In this document: positions 38,181 through 48,246 of the stretch, in pieces
Numbering within the stretch: the first letter of the stretch is position 1
Layout: each line of letters starts with the position of its first letter
DNA from: Methanobacterium formicicum DSM 3637
Lineage (GTDB): Archaea; Methanobacteriota; Methanobacteria; Methanobacteriales; Methanobacteriaceae
DNA length: 64,000 nucleotides
Assembly (NCBI RefSeq): GCF_000302455.1
Contig: NZ_AMPO01000010.1
Coordinates: forward strand, 1-64,000
Direction of reading: 5' to 3'
The notes under the pieces: model-generated
The model's database searches: none
What the model was told of the DNA's origin: nothing
Seen by the model: only the letters and a program-made list of their open reading frames with translations
Translations under genes and position numbers: made by a program

Positions 38181-40202
38181 TTGTCAGCCACAATTAGCAA
38201 CCCCAATGATTTACCTGAAAAACCCGGTGTATATCTCCTGAAAGATGTTAATGATGAGATTTTGTACGTGGGAAAGGCAAAATCTCTTAAAAAAAGGGTT
38301 AAAAGTTACTTTAAAGAAGAACTGGAAGATCCCAAAACCCGGGTTTTAATGAGCCACTTCCACCACATGGATTACCTGGTGACCGATACAGAAAAAGAAG
38401 CTCTTATTCTAGAATCTAACCTGATTAAGAAACATTTACCCCGTTACAACATACGCCTCAAGGATGATAAACGTTATCCCTATTTACAGATAACCTCAGA
38501 GGACTATCCCCGTTTACTAATCACCCGTAATATCCGTGAGGATGGTTCCCATTACTACGGGCCATTTACCGATGTCACATCAGTCCGGAGTCTTTTAAAA
38601 CTCCTGAAACCAGTATTCCAGCTCAGGGATTGTAAACGTATGGATGGTCCCTGCCTGAACTATCAGATTGATCTGTGCCCTGCACCCTGCAACGGGCAGG
38701 TCACCCGGGAAGACTACCATGAAAACGTGGAAAAGGTTAAACTATTCCTGGAGGGCCGGCAAAAAGAGGTTATGGACCTCCTACAGGAAGAAATGGAACA
38801 GGCAGCAGGTACTCATAACTATGAAAAAGCAGGGGTTATACGGGATCAGTTATTCTCTTTAGGGGAGGTTATGGAGAAACAGAAGATGGAATTCAACCGT
38901 AGCCTGGACCAGGATGTTATAGCATCATCTAATGATGGGGAAGTTGTGGTAGTGGTTGTTTTCAGGGTGATGAATGGTAAAATCATGGGAAAAGAGGACT
39001 TCCTAATGGAAGGAGCTCAGGAAAACACATCCCAAGAAATTTTAGCAGCATTTATCAAACAGTACTATTCTGGCCCCCGCCAGGTACCTTCAGAAATTCT
39101 TCTACCAGTTATGATTAAGGACAAGGAACTTATTGAAAAATGGCTGTCTGACAAAATCCTTGCCGATGATATTGGAGATTTAGATAACTCTCTTAAACAT
39201 GGAGAATTAGACAACTCCCATAAATCGGGAAGTTTAGGTAACTCTCTTAGTCCTAGAGATTTAGACAACTCCCATAACTCTGGAAGTTTAGATAACTCTC
39301 ATAGTCCTGATCCTGAAATTAATGTTATTAATGTGGAATATAGGAATGGTGAAAAGGGGATCGAAAGGGATACTTCTATGATTGGTAATGACATTCCAAA
39401 TAAGGCTATTAATGATTTTGCAGTATCATTAAGGGTGCCTGATGAAGGATTAGAGCAACGTCTGGTTCAAATGGTAACCAAAAATGCTAGTATAATTTTA
39501 AACCACCATAAACAGGCCAGGGGGGCATTGCTTGATCTGAAAACCTACCTTAAAATACCCAGAATTCCTCGGCGCATAGAAGCCTTTGACATATCCAATC
39601 TTTCCGGGCAAATGGCTGTTGCCTCAATGGTAGTTTTTGAAGATGGTAAACCATCAAAAAATAATTACAGAAAATATAAACTGGAAACACCAGGGCCTGA
39701 TGATTATGGTATGATGAGAGAGGTACTAACAAGACGATACGAAAAAATGGTAAGTAAAGATGAAAAACCACCAGATCTGGTGGTGGTTGATGGTGGGCGG
39801 GGTCAGTTAAATGTTGCCATTGATGTTTTAGATTCACTGGGTGTAAAAACGGGAATCATAGGTTTGGCCAAAGAGTTTGAACAGGTTTTCATACCTGAAG
39901 TTGCCATTCCACTCATATTACCCCCTAACTCTCCAGCGTTACACATTTTGCAGCGAGTTCGTGATGAAGCCCATCGTTTTGCAGTAAAATACCATAAAAA
40001 TCTCAGAGACAAAAATCTTAAGAGTTCTCCCCTGGATGAAATTCCAGGTATAGGCCCCAAACGTAAAATGAACCTGTTACGGCATTTTGGAGATAATAAC
40101 TCAATAAAAAATGCCAGCATTAGTGAAATAGCTGAAGTTAAAGGTATAAATAATAATTTGGCCAGGGAAATACATGCACATCTTCATAATGCCCGGGATT
40201 GA
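38181..40202 (+). CDS. uvrC: excinuclease ABC subunit C with an internal 9-residue repeat
   Basis: Dual-incision nuclease of excision repair, 673 residues (about 70 longer than typical). It has an N-terminal GIY-YIG nuclease (KPGVYLLKDVNDEILYVGKA), a UVR domain (NYEKAGVIRDQL, about 212-223), the RNase H-like endonuclease (IEAFDISNLSGQ, DLVVVDGGRGQL) and C-terminal helix-hairpin-helix motifs (EIPGIGPKRK). Between the halves lies a linker of five 9-residue repeats (GDLDNSLKH, GELDNSHKS and variants), encoded by a 27-bp tandem array at 39174-39308. The start is a TTG with GAGG upstream. The downstream gene belongs to signalling, not repair. Confidence 0.97.
   Translation: MSATISNPNDLPEKPGVYLLKDVNDEILYVGKAKSLKKRVKSYFKEELEDPKTRVLMSHFHHMDYLVTDTEKEALILESNLIKKHLPRYNIRLKDDKRYPYLQITSEDYPRLLITRNIREDGSHYYGPFTDVTSVRSLLKLLKPVFQLRDCKRMDGPCLNYQIDLCPAPCNGQVTREDYHENVEKVKLFLEGRQKEVMDLLQEEMEQAAGTHNYEKAGVIRDQLFSLGEVMEKQKMEFNRSLDQDVIASSNDGEVVVVVVFRVMNGKIMGKEDFLMEGAQENTSQEILAAFIKQYYSGPRQVPSEILLPVMIKDKELIEKWLSDKILADDIGDLDNSLKHGELDNSHKSGSLGNSLSPRDLDNSHNSGSLDNSHSPDPEINVINVEYRNGEKGIERDTSMIGNDIPNKAINDFAVSLRVPDEGLEQRLVQMVTKNASIILNHHKQARGALLDLKTYLKIPRIPRRIEAFDISNLSGQMAVASMVVFEDGKPSKNNYRKYKLETPGPDDYGMMREVLTRRYEKMVSKDEKPPDLVVVDGGRGQLNVAIDVLDSLGVKTGIIGLAKEFEQVFIPEVAIPLILPPNSPALHILQRVRDEAHRFAVKYHKNLRDKNLKSSPLDEIPGIGPKRKMNLLRHFGDNNSIKNASISEIAEVKGINNNLAREIHAHLHNARD
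39174..39308 (+). repeat. in-frame 27-bp tandem repeat, five units, inside uvrC
   Basis: Five units of exactly 27 bases start at 39174, 39201, 39228, 39255 and 39282. Each encodes a variant of x-(D/E/S)-LDNS-(L/H)-xx. Units 1, 3 and 5 and units 2 and 4 are alike in places, which suggests that a pair was duplicated. The array lies in the linker before the RNase H-like domain. Confidence 0.95.
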
Positions 40203-40297
40203 ACATTTAAAATGTGATTAACTAGTAAACCTATAATAAATCTTATAAGGTTCAAATCAAAAGATAATGATAGATAATGATACAATGTATTTATCTG

Positions 40298-41590
<1,293 letters not shown>

Positions 41591-41631
41591 CTTGAAAAAA
41601 TCATATTATATTATTATTGGGGGTTTAATCT

Positions 41632-42342
41632 TTGGAACGAATCAAAACAGGAATAAACGGAATAGACCAGTTTACAGGTGGACTTCCCCGTGGGAAAACA
41701 ATACTCATAACTGGAGATGCTGGTTCTGGTAAAACCATATTTGGTTTACAGTTTGCCCTTACCAGCTGCCAGCAGAATAATAAAACGGTTTACATCACTA
41801 CAGAAGAAGATTCTAAGGATCTTTTTACCCAGGGAGAAACCTTTGGATGGGATATTCAATCAGCTACTGACAGTGGTCTTTTACGTTTCATTGAATTAGC
41901 CGGTATCAGGGCCAGGGTGACCGAGGCTGAGATCAGCATTGATGTCGGTGCAATGAAAGGTAATTTCTCTAAATTCTTAAAAGACCTTCCTGAAGACACC
42001 CAAACAGTAATAATTGACAATATTGGTAGTTACACCGCAAAGCTCACCCCCTACGAATTCAGGGATCGTTTCGACCTTCTGGTATACGAATTGAAAGAGC
42101 GTAACATAACTGCACTTATCATCCTGGATAGTGCAACCTCGAGAGAATTCAACGAAATTGCCCTTTTCTCTGTTTATGGTGCCATAAAACTCATGAAACG
42201 AGAAAATCCTTACACTGGTCGCCGAGAGCGTGTTATGGATGTGGTTAAGATGAGGAGCACCAAAACACCCACTCAGTTTATGACTTATGAGATCAATGCT
42301 AATGGTATTGACATTGTATCTGGAGTGGAAATTAAAGAATAA
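41632..42342 (+). CDS. single-domain KaiC-like RecA-fold ATPase
   Basis: A 236-residue ATPase of the KaiC/RadA-like group. INGIDQFTGGLPRGKTILI is the family start, followed by Walker A GDAGSGKT (28-35), YITTEEDSKDL, Walker B TVIIDNIGSYT and a C-terminal KMRSTKTPTQFMTYEI. It has one ATPase domain, whereas clock KaiC has two, and there are no KaiA or KaiB genes here. Archaeal single-domain forms are often linked to histidine kinases and receivers, as here, so it is probably a signalling ATPase. Start is TTG after GGGGG. Confidence 0.92.
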   Translation: MERIKTGINGIDQFTGGLPRGKTILITGDAGSGKTIFGLQFALTSCQQNNKTVYITTEEDSKDLFTQGETFGWDIQSATDSGLLRFIELAGIRARVTEAEISIDVGAMKGNFSKFLKDLPEDTQTVIIDNIGSYTAKLTPYEFRDRFDLLVYELKERNITALIILDSATSREFNEIALFSVYGAIKLMKRENPYTGRRERVMDVVKMRSTKTPTQFMTYEINANGIDIVSGVEIKE

Positions 42343-42512
42343 AAATAGGGTTTTGGAATCTCAATTGGAGTTAATGATATTCCGTTCCTAATATGTGATT
42401 TCAAGAAAGAAATTTCCTATAAACTACGAATAAATTTTTCATAAAAATTATAAGAAAAGTTCACGATTTATTTTTTCAGAAACAGTTAAAAAATTGAAAT
42501 AGGAAACCAGAG

Positions 42513-42538
42513 TTACCTGCAGCCGTAAGTACAGGTAA
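42513..42538. other. inverted repeat TTACCTG/CAGGTAA near a gene end
   Basis: Seven-base arms (42513-42519 and 42532-42538) flank a 12-base loop. It lies 18 bases past the stop of the small secreted protein on the minus strand and may form a transcript hairpin, either stabilising the 3' end or aiding termination. The rest of the gap is AT-rich. Confidence 0.45.
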
Positions 42539-42555
42539 TCTGTAATTCTATTATA

Positions 42556-42765
42556 CTACTTTTGTGCAACATAGGTTGTTGGTATGTTTGGCTTGCTGGT
42601 GGACGTGGTGTTGTTTGAGTTGTTTTGAACTTGATTGTTGATTACTTGTGTGTTTTCTGGGCTTTTTTGTGCCTTATCTGTTTCTGGTGAGTTTATTATT
42701 TTGTTCAAAGCCACTGCTCCAATTATTAATAGAATAACAATCATCAACACTATTACTTTGTTCAT
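42556..42765 (-). CDS. small secreted or membrane-anchored Asn/Thr-rich protein
   Basis: A 69-residue protein. Residues 1-25 are a hydrophobic anchor (KVIVLMIVILLIIGAVALNK) and the rest is a polar tail rich in Asn, Gln, Thr and Pro (NNQVQNNSNNTTSTSKP), with possible N-glycosylation sites (NNT). AAGGGG is well placed before the ATG. It resembles the anchor and linker of other surface proteins in this window, such as the one at 49780. Function unknown. Confidence 0.65.
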   Translation of the reverse strand: MNKVIVLMIVILLIIGAVALNKIINSPETDKAQKSPENTQVINNQVQNNSNNTTSTSKPNIPTTYVAQK

Positions 42766-43066
42766 TATTAATGCCCCTTGGAATATTATATAATACTCGT
42801 TGATTAATCTTCATTTTATTAATATTCATTTTTTTTATTTTCAATATTTTATATTAATTGTTCTTCAAATCTTTCAATTATTAATTATAAAGAAAATTAT
42901 CTTCTGTTTTTCTATTGATTAGGAGAAATTGTAGTGGCAGAATTTACAGCAAATTTAATAGAAGGATAATTTACACCCGGAAAATTTACAGCAGAAGAAT
43001 TTAAAGTATCATATTTAAGTAAATCCGTTTTAAACTAAAAAAAATAAAAGGAAGGTTAAACAGTAC
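42766..43066. other. AT-rich intergenic region, no gene seen
   Basis: About 300 bases between the small secreted protein gene and the end of the M42 peptidase gene. Repeated GAATTTAC/AATTTACAGCA elements occur at 42950-43010 (AATTTACAGCAAATTTAATAG, AATTTACACCCGGAAAATTTACAGCAG-like, each under 25 bases), again a loose duplication. No RNA or gene is recognised. Confidence 0.4.
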
Positions 43067-44095
43067 TTAAAGTCTATTAAGCACTGCTAATATTAGTTTA
43101 ACTGCATTTTCCACGTCATTAATATTTACCACACTAACCGGGGTGTGGATGTATCTGGATGGTGGGGATATTACTCCAGTGGGAATACCTTCTCTGGTTA
43201 GGTGGATAGCAGTAGCGTCGGTGGTTCCGCCTTCACTAACTTCTAACTGGTATGGTATTTCTTCTTCCTCTGCTACCTGGATCAGTAACTCTTTAACCTG
43301 TGGATGGGTGATGATCCCCCTTCCACTGGCATCGGTGAGTATGATGCATGGTCCTTTACCTGCCTTGGCAGGGGCATCTTCTTCTTTCATGCCTGGGTGG
43401 TCACCGGATATGGTTACATCCAGGGCCAGGGCCATGTCAGGGTTTATACGATATGCTGCTGTACGGGCACCTTTAAGACCCACTTCTTCCTGAACAGTTC
43501 CCACTCCATAAATAGTGGCATCGCTGCGGGCTCTTTTCATGACTTCCACCATGATTGCACAGCCCACCCGGTTATCCATGGCATTTCCCATTACCAGATC
43601 ATTTTTAAGTTCTGCAAATTTCTGTTTAATGGTGATTGGATCTCCTACATTCACCATTTCCTCGGCATCTTCCTTATCTGAAGCACCAATATCAATGAAC
43701 ATGTTCTCATACTGCACTGGTTTCTTCTTCTCAGCTGCTTTCATCCGGTGAGGAGGTTTACTTCCTACCACACCCAGTATTTGCTCACCATTACTGTGGA
43801 TGTACACTTCCTGGTTAAGGAGCATCTGGTCATTTATTCCTCCCAGTTTGGAGAACTTGATGAATCCTTCCTTATCAATGTACCTTACCATAAGGCCTAT
43901 TTCGTCCATGTGGGCGGCTAACATGACCTTCTTTCCGTCGGGTTTCCCATTCTTGGTTGCGATAAGGTTACCCATATTATCCACGTCTAAGTCATCCACA
44001 TGCCCTTTCAATTCTTCCAGCATGAGGTTGCGAACTTCATCTTCAAATCCAGATACACCAGATGCATTAGATAGTTTTTCAAGTAACTGTTTCAT
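43067..44095 (-). CDS. M42-family metallo-aminopeptidase (TET-type)
   Basis: A 342-residue cobalt/zinc aminopeptidase that forms tetrahedral dodecamers in archaea and trims peptides released by the proteasome. Metal and active-site motifs are present: AAHMDEIG (His62, Asp64), AMDNRVGC, VQEEVGLKGA (catalytic Glu pair) and DVTISGDHPG, then ending IPTGVISPPSRYIHTPVSVV. Length is normal. It was once annotated as endoglucanase (FrvX/CelM), which is a misnomer. It is a single gene preceded by GAGGTT. Confidence 0.95.
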   Translation of the reverse strand: MKQLLEKLSNASGVSGFEDEVRNLMLEELKGHVDDLDVDNMGNLIATKNGKPDGKKVMLAAHMDEIGLMVRYIDKEGFIKFSKLGGINDQMLLNQEVYIHSNGEQILGVVGSKPPHRMKAAEKKKPVQYENMFIDIGASDKEDAEEMVNVGDPITIKQKFAELKNDLVMGNAMDNRVGCAIMVEVMKRARSDATIYGVGTVQEEVGLKGARTAAYRINPDMALALDVTISGDHPGMKEEDAPAKAGKGPCIILTDASGRGIITHPQVKELLIQVAEEEEIPYQLEVSEGGTTDATAIHLTREGIPTGVISPPSRYIHTPVSVVNINDVENAVKLILAVLNRL

Positions 44096-44197
44096 GGTAT
44101 TAACCTCTCAATTTTAAAATAAAATGTGAACAATTATATAATTAATCTAGAAATACAATAATCTAGGTTATATGTGCTGAAAATATATTTGATGTGG

Positions 44198-44437
44198 TTA
44201 AAATGATTTAACCAGAATTAAAATTCCTATTAAGACCAGAACGATTGGTCCTGCCTGTTCCTGAAGGAAGGTCAGTGGTATAACTCCTAAATTCACCCCG
44301 TACCATACCAAACCAATTAGGATAAAGCATATACTAATATAGATGCCCCATTTATTAATATTTCTCTTTTTTTTGGGTTTGGCAGATTCAGGTTTGCTAA
44401 TTTTTATATCTTCATTTATATCTTTATCCATTTGCAA
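44198..44437 (-). CDS. small membrane protein with two helices
   Basis: A 79-residue protein with a basic N-terminal segment (SAKPKKKRNINKW) and two hydrophobic helices (GIYISICFILIGLVWYGVNL and AGPIVLVLIGILILVKSF). It resembles the LiaI/LiaF-type transmembrane region of DUF5668 proteins. It may be a membrane-stress component, but this is only a fold-level guess. It is on the same strand as the pilin at 44524 and 86 bases downstream of it. Confidence 0.65.
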   Translation of the reverse strand: MQMDKDINEDIKISKPESAKPKKKRNINKWGIYISICFILIGLVWYGVNLGVIPLTFLQEQAGPIVLVLIGILILVKSF

Positions 44438-44523
44438 TCCTCTGTATCTTTTTTTTAATGTTTGGTGCTGTTTTTCAAATAATGAATTTTTATTTCCGGT
44501 TCAAATTTTATTTAGAGTTCATT

Positions 44524-44928
44524 TCACGCTAACTTGATGTTATAATTGTGTCTGGTCGTGTTCAGAGTTAAGTTTTGAATTATGTTGGACACACTCTTCT
44601 TTTGAGGGGAATATCCCTGTGCAGTAAGGGAATTATATACACCAGTTAAAGTAGTGTTTTGAATTGGATCATTTTTATAATTGAGATTAATGAGAACAGT
44701 GATGTTTTGTGTTCCGCTCATCTGAATGGATTCAACTTGAACTGGTAACATCCCAGGGGTTGTAATTACTGCTGTGGTTGTGGCATTGGTAGCTCCTAAC
44801 CGGGTTGCAGTTGCAATGCTGTTTTGTTCACTTTGATCACTAACATAATACGCGACCACAAGTACAACCAGCAGGATGAAAGCTAAAATAAGGATCAGCT
44901 CCACTGATATTTGCCCTTTTCCGTCCAT
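44524..44928 (-). CDS. class III signal peptide protein (archaeal type IV pilin-like)
   Basis: A 134-residue pilin-like protein. It starts MDGKGQISVELILILAFILL: a short charged leader, the class III cleavage region KG-QISVE with Glu at +5 of the mature form, and a hydrophobic helix. The rest is a small Thr/Asn-rich beta-type domain. Prepilin peptidases of the EppA type cut before the Gln, and one is encoded at 55811. It is divergent from the surface-protein run starting at 45230. Confidence 0.88.
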   Translation of the reverse strand: MDGKGQISVELILILAFILLVVLVVAYYVSDQSEQNSIATATRLGATNATTTAVITTPGMLPVQVESIQMSGTQNITVLINLNYKNDPIQNTTLTGVYNSLTAQGYSPQKKSVSNIIQNLTLNTTRHNYNIKLA

Positions 44929-45193
44929 TATAACCCATTCCTCTTATATTAATGATCCTTTACTCTTTTACCATAATTTTCAATTTCTTTTTATACTTTA
45001 ATTGTTTCTTAACATTATTTAATTATGTCTAATTCTATCAGCATTAATTTGTCTATCTCATTTATCGTAGTAATTTATAATGATAAAGTACTATTCTGCA
45101 TAATTATATACTTAAATAGACCATAAAACTTAATAATTATAGAATTATATAAAATAAACTATCTATATTATATATTAACAGGAGATTGATATT
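44929..45193. other. divergent AT-rich control region of the pilin/surface cluster
   Basis: About 270-300 bases between the divergently read pilin gene and the first gene of the surface-protein run. It is extremely AT-rich near 45120-45180. Both promoters should be here. No gene or RNA is seen. Confidence 0.45.
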
Positions 45194-45229
45194 CTGAGGT
45201 CATTAAAAAGTGATTCGAGGGGGTTTGCA

Positions 45230-46126
45230 TTGTCCCTTGACTTATTACTTGCTCTTATTCCAATTACTATAATGTTGGGATTAGTGGCAGCCAACATGGG
45301 CAATATTATGTATGATACTCAGGATACCATTTATAGAAGTTCGCTGGAACGTGTTTCAGCAGATACTGTTAATACTCTTTTGAAAACATCTGGAGATCCT
45401 TATAACTGGGAGAGCAATCCTTCACAAACAAATGTTGTGGGAGTTGCTCAGTATGATCCAGTCAGTAAAAACCCAATAGAATATACGTTATCTACTAAAA
45501 AGATGGCCATGTTAAAAAGTACTATTGGGCAAACTAAGACACAGAGCATGCTTGGTGATCAGTATGGGTTTTTAATCACCCTTAGTCCAGTAAATTCGAC
45601 TGGAACTATTGTCTGGAACCTTACTAGTGCAGGAACTCCTAAAGAAAATGCTAAAGACGTTGTCAAAATAGAAAGAGATGTTCTTTATAATCCTTTTGAT
45701 AGTGATGTATTAACTTCAATTAAGAATGCAGGTCATGGTACTGGAAAACCCAAAGATTATAGTTCTAACCCATTTTCCACTAATCAATATGATCTGGAAG
45801 TCTATGATTATTACATCCTTATTTTCAATAGAGGAGTAACATCCACATCAGTTTATATCAATCAATATGAAGTTATGAGTGAAAATGAATTTAAAGGTCA
45901 TGATAAATATTCAAATTGGACAAAGATTATACCAGAAAGTTATTTAAAAAATGGAACAAACCTAGAAAATAATATTTTATATTTAAAGAAGGTTGCCAGT
46001 GGCCCTACTACGGATATGGATGCTTATGTGATTAGGGTTCCCCAAGGAACTTCACCCAGTGAAGTAACGGCTGCTAATGCACTACCCAAAAGTTACAGAT
46101 TCCAGTTTTATGCATGGACTAAGTGA
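45230..46126 (+). CDS. membrane-anchored surface protein, pilin-like N-terminus (first of cluster)
   Basis: About 298 residues. An N-terminal hydrophobic helix (LDLLLALIPITIMLGLVAAN) is followed by a large domain probably outside the cell, rich in Ser, Thr, Asn and Tyr. The TTG at 45230 has GGGGG upstream. However, the frame is open upstream to 45179, and reading from CTG 45194 (AGGAG nine bases before) gives a leader with SDSRGFALSLDLLLAL that matches the charged-Gly-Phe pattern of the next protein, so translation may start there. Its stop overlaps the next gene's leader. Unknown family, likely a minor pilin or assembly factor. Confidence 0.72.
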   Translation: MSLDLLLALIPITIMLGLVAANMGNIMYDTQDTIYRSSLERVSADTVNTLLKTSGDPYNWESNPSQTNVVGVAQYDPVSKNPIEYTLSTKKMAMLKSTIGQTKTQSMLGDQYGFLITLSPVNSTGTIVWNLTSAGTPKENAKDVVKIERDVLYNPFDSDVLTSIKNAGHGTGKPKDYSSNPFSTNQYDLEVYDYYILIFNRGVTSTSVYINQYEVMSENEFKGHDKYSNWTKIIPESYLKNGTNLENNILYLKKVASGPTTDMDAYVIRVPQGTSPSEVTAANALPKSYRFQFYAWTK

Positions 46127-46131
46127 TTGAA

Positions 46132-48234
46132 ATGGATGAAAAAGGTTTTATATTCACTGCTGATGCTGCTCTGGCTTTGGTGGTAGTTATAGTATTTACG
46201 GTAACTGTGGCCAGTTACATTATGCTCCCCATGTACATGGGGCAGGAACACCAGCATCTGGAAGCGTTGGCCGACAGTGCATTACAGGTTATGGAACAGG
46301 ATGGGACTCTAGATTCTGCTTCTGTTGCTGCTATTAGTAACTCTTCTAATGCCACTGAGGAATCTCAGTTTATCTTAAGTCAATCCATAGATAATTTGAT
46401 ACCTAACGGAGTTGGATACCGGTTAACTATCAATCCTGGAACGCCCATATCTGTGGAAAGGAATTCAAGTAGTACTGGATATTTATACAATAAAGATACT
46501 GTGACCAGAGTAAGGGTTATTTCTGGGCCTCAAGAAGGATGGTGGGGGCGTGCATGGTTTAAATCGGAGCCAGTTGAATTCACAAATCAACAGGTTAATC
46601 TTACTACCACTTCCTGGATATTCCACAACTGGCTTACCAACTTTTCTCCGTGGAGTGGAAGTGGTAATTTGAGGAACTATGCTTATTGGGGTAGTGGAAG
46701 TAGTGCTCAGGCCATTACTTTCACCATACCTGACGGGGCCACTATATATGGGGCTAAATACTTGCAAGGTTCTTCAAGTGATAACCGATATAGCTGGCCT
46801 ACAGCGAACCCTGCTTTTGGGACTAACACCGTAATAAATAGCAAGCCTGCACTTGTTGCTAATTCAAACCAATTCACATTTCTTAATAAGAGGGTGAGCT
46901 CCACTGAACTTATGTATAACTATCAGGGAAACATATCTAAGACTCTCCTGAATCCTGGTATAAATAATTTCTATGTTAATTTCGTCACGAATTCTAACTA
47001 TGATTATAATATGCCCTGGTTTTCTATACTGTCAAGTTATTCCACCAATATCACTGTCCCAATTAACGTGAGCACAAATAAACTTCCATTCCAGAACGCT
47101 GCTGGTCTGGCTGTAGACAGATTAACTGACCTGGGGGCGGGTGATGGTTATGGTCGTATATACAATCTGGATACTGGTCAGGTGACTAACCTTAATTATT
47201 TAAGAGAAATCAGCTGGACTAATATGTATAACAAGGATCATTCCTATTCTGACGGTATTCCATTTGTCATAACTGGTGTGAATGGTGAGGATGGATCTGC
47301 AGTCTCTGTTGTTAAAGATGTTAGTATCCCTGCTGATGAAAACATATTAGATGCTTATGTTGTTGTAAACAGCTGGGGGGCAGTAGATAATACTCTGGTT
47401 GAGGTGTGGGATGATCAATCTAAGAACTGGAGAACAGTATTCTGTTCATTTGACATAGGTGGAGCGGATTACAGTGACATATCTGATGGTTACGGTAATC
47501 TTCCAGGAACTATTTATATCGGGGATGAATTAAGGCAGGGAGCAAACAACAAGGTGAGAATAACGACATGGGATAATGTACCCTCCTCTGATTATGACCT
47601 GGTTGGTCTGCAGGATTCTTACATCATGCTTTCCACCAGTGAATACAAAATAAAATGGGATACTTATCCATTTGACAGCCATCAAGCCAGTAATAATAAT
47701 TTAGTGCAGACTAAGTCGTTTACACTTACTGAAGACAGCCAGAAGGCTATGCTCTTTTTGGGCTTGGGACTTAACACTCGAAATGTCCGGATAGACTATG
47801 GTAATAATCAAATACTATACCAGGGCTCATCAGTACCATTTTCCCTGGATCTGGCTGCACTGGATGCTCAGAATAATTTCCATAAGATCACCACATCAAA
47901 CTCCACTGCAACAAATTATACTCTTGTACCTGGAAACTATCCTTTGAGAATTACAGTTACTGGGCCTACCAAAGCATGGGAATCTGGTGACTATCAATCA
48001 CTGAGTACTGGTACTGCTTCCATATTTTCAGGTACCAGGATTGCAGTAATCAATCCTCAGATTCAGAATGAATGGTCAACTGGTATGGGAAACACTGCAG
48101 AAGAAGCCATGGAAAATGCTACAGCTAATCTATTAAAAAAATATCCCAAAGCTCAAAATATACATACTTCTGCATTGTATGCAGGTAACGCTCCCAATGC
48201 AGTCACTGTCAGGTTAGAATTATGGAATCAATAG
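46132..48234 (+). CDS. 700-residue membrane-anchored surface protein, putative adhesin
   Basis: It starts MDEKGFIFTADAALALVVVI: a charged leader, Gly-Phe, an Asp six residues on, then a hydrophobic helix as in pilin-like proteins. The remaining 660 residues form a large beta-rich extracellular region with many Asn-x-Ser/Thr sites and aromatic residues (SWIFHNWLTNFSPWSGSG, DAYVVVNSWGAVDNTLVEVW). The C-terminal 60 residues have the sequence WSTGMGNTAEEAMENATANL. The ATG at 46132 is preferred because GTGATT precedes it. Its size suggests the tip or adhesive subunit of a surface structure. No known family is recognised. Confidence 0.82.
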   Translation: MDEKGFIFTADAALALVVVIVFTVTVASYIMLPMYMGQEHQHLEALADSALQVMEQDGTLDSASVAAISNSSNATEESQFILSQSIDNLIPNGVGYRLTINPGTPISVERNSSSTGYLYNKDTVTRVRVISGPQEGWWGRAWFKSEPVEFTNQQVNLTTTSWIFHNWLTNFSPWSGSGNLRNYAYWGSGSSAQAITFTIPDGATIYGAKYLQGSSSDNRYSWPTANPAFGTNTVINSKPALVANSNQFTFLNKRVSSTELMYNYQGNISKTLLNPGINNFYVNFVTNSNYDYNMPWFSILSSYSTNITVPINVSTNKLPFQNAAGLAVDRLTDLGAGDGYGRIYNLDTGQVTNLNYLREISWTNMYNKDHSYSDGIPFVITGVNGEDGSAVSVVKDVSIPADENILDAYVVVNSWGAVDNTLVEVWDDQSKNWRTVFCSFDIGGADYSDISDGYGNLPGTIYIGDELRQGANNKVRITTWDNVPSSDYDLVGLQDSYIMLSTSEYKIKWDTYPFDSHQASNNNLVQTKSFTLTEDSQKAMLFLGLGLNTRNVRIDYGNNQILYQGSSVPFSLDLAALDAQNNFHKITTSNSTATNYTLVPGNYPLRITVTGPTKAWESGDYQSLSTGTASIFSGTRIAVINPQIQNEWSTGMGNTAEEAMENATANLLKKYPKAQNIHTSALYAGNAPNAVTVRLELWNQ

Positions 48235-48246
48235 GAACATGGTATC

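Noticed and set aside
41632..42342. A circadian clock KaiC
   Set aside because: It has a single ATPase domain, and no KaiA or KaiB gene is nearby.
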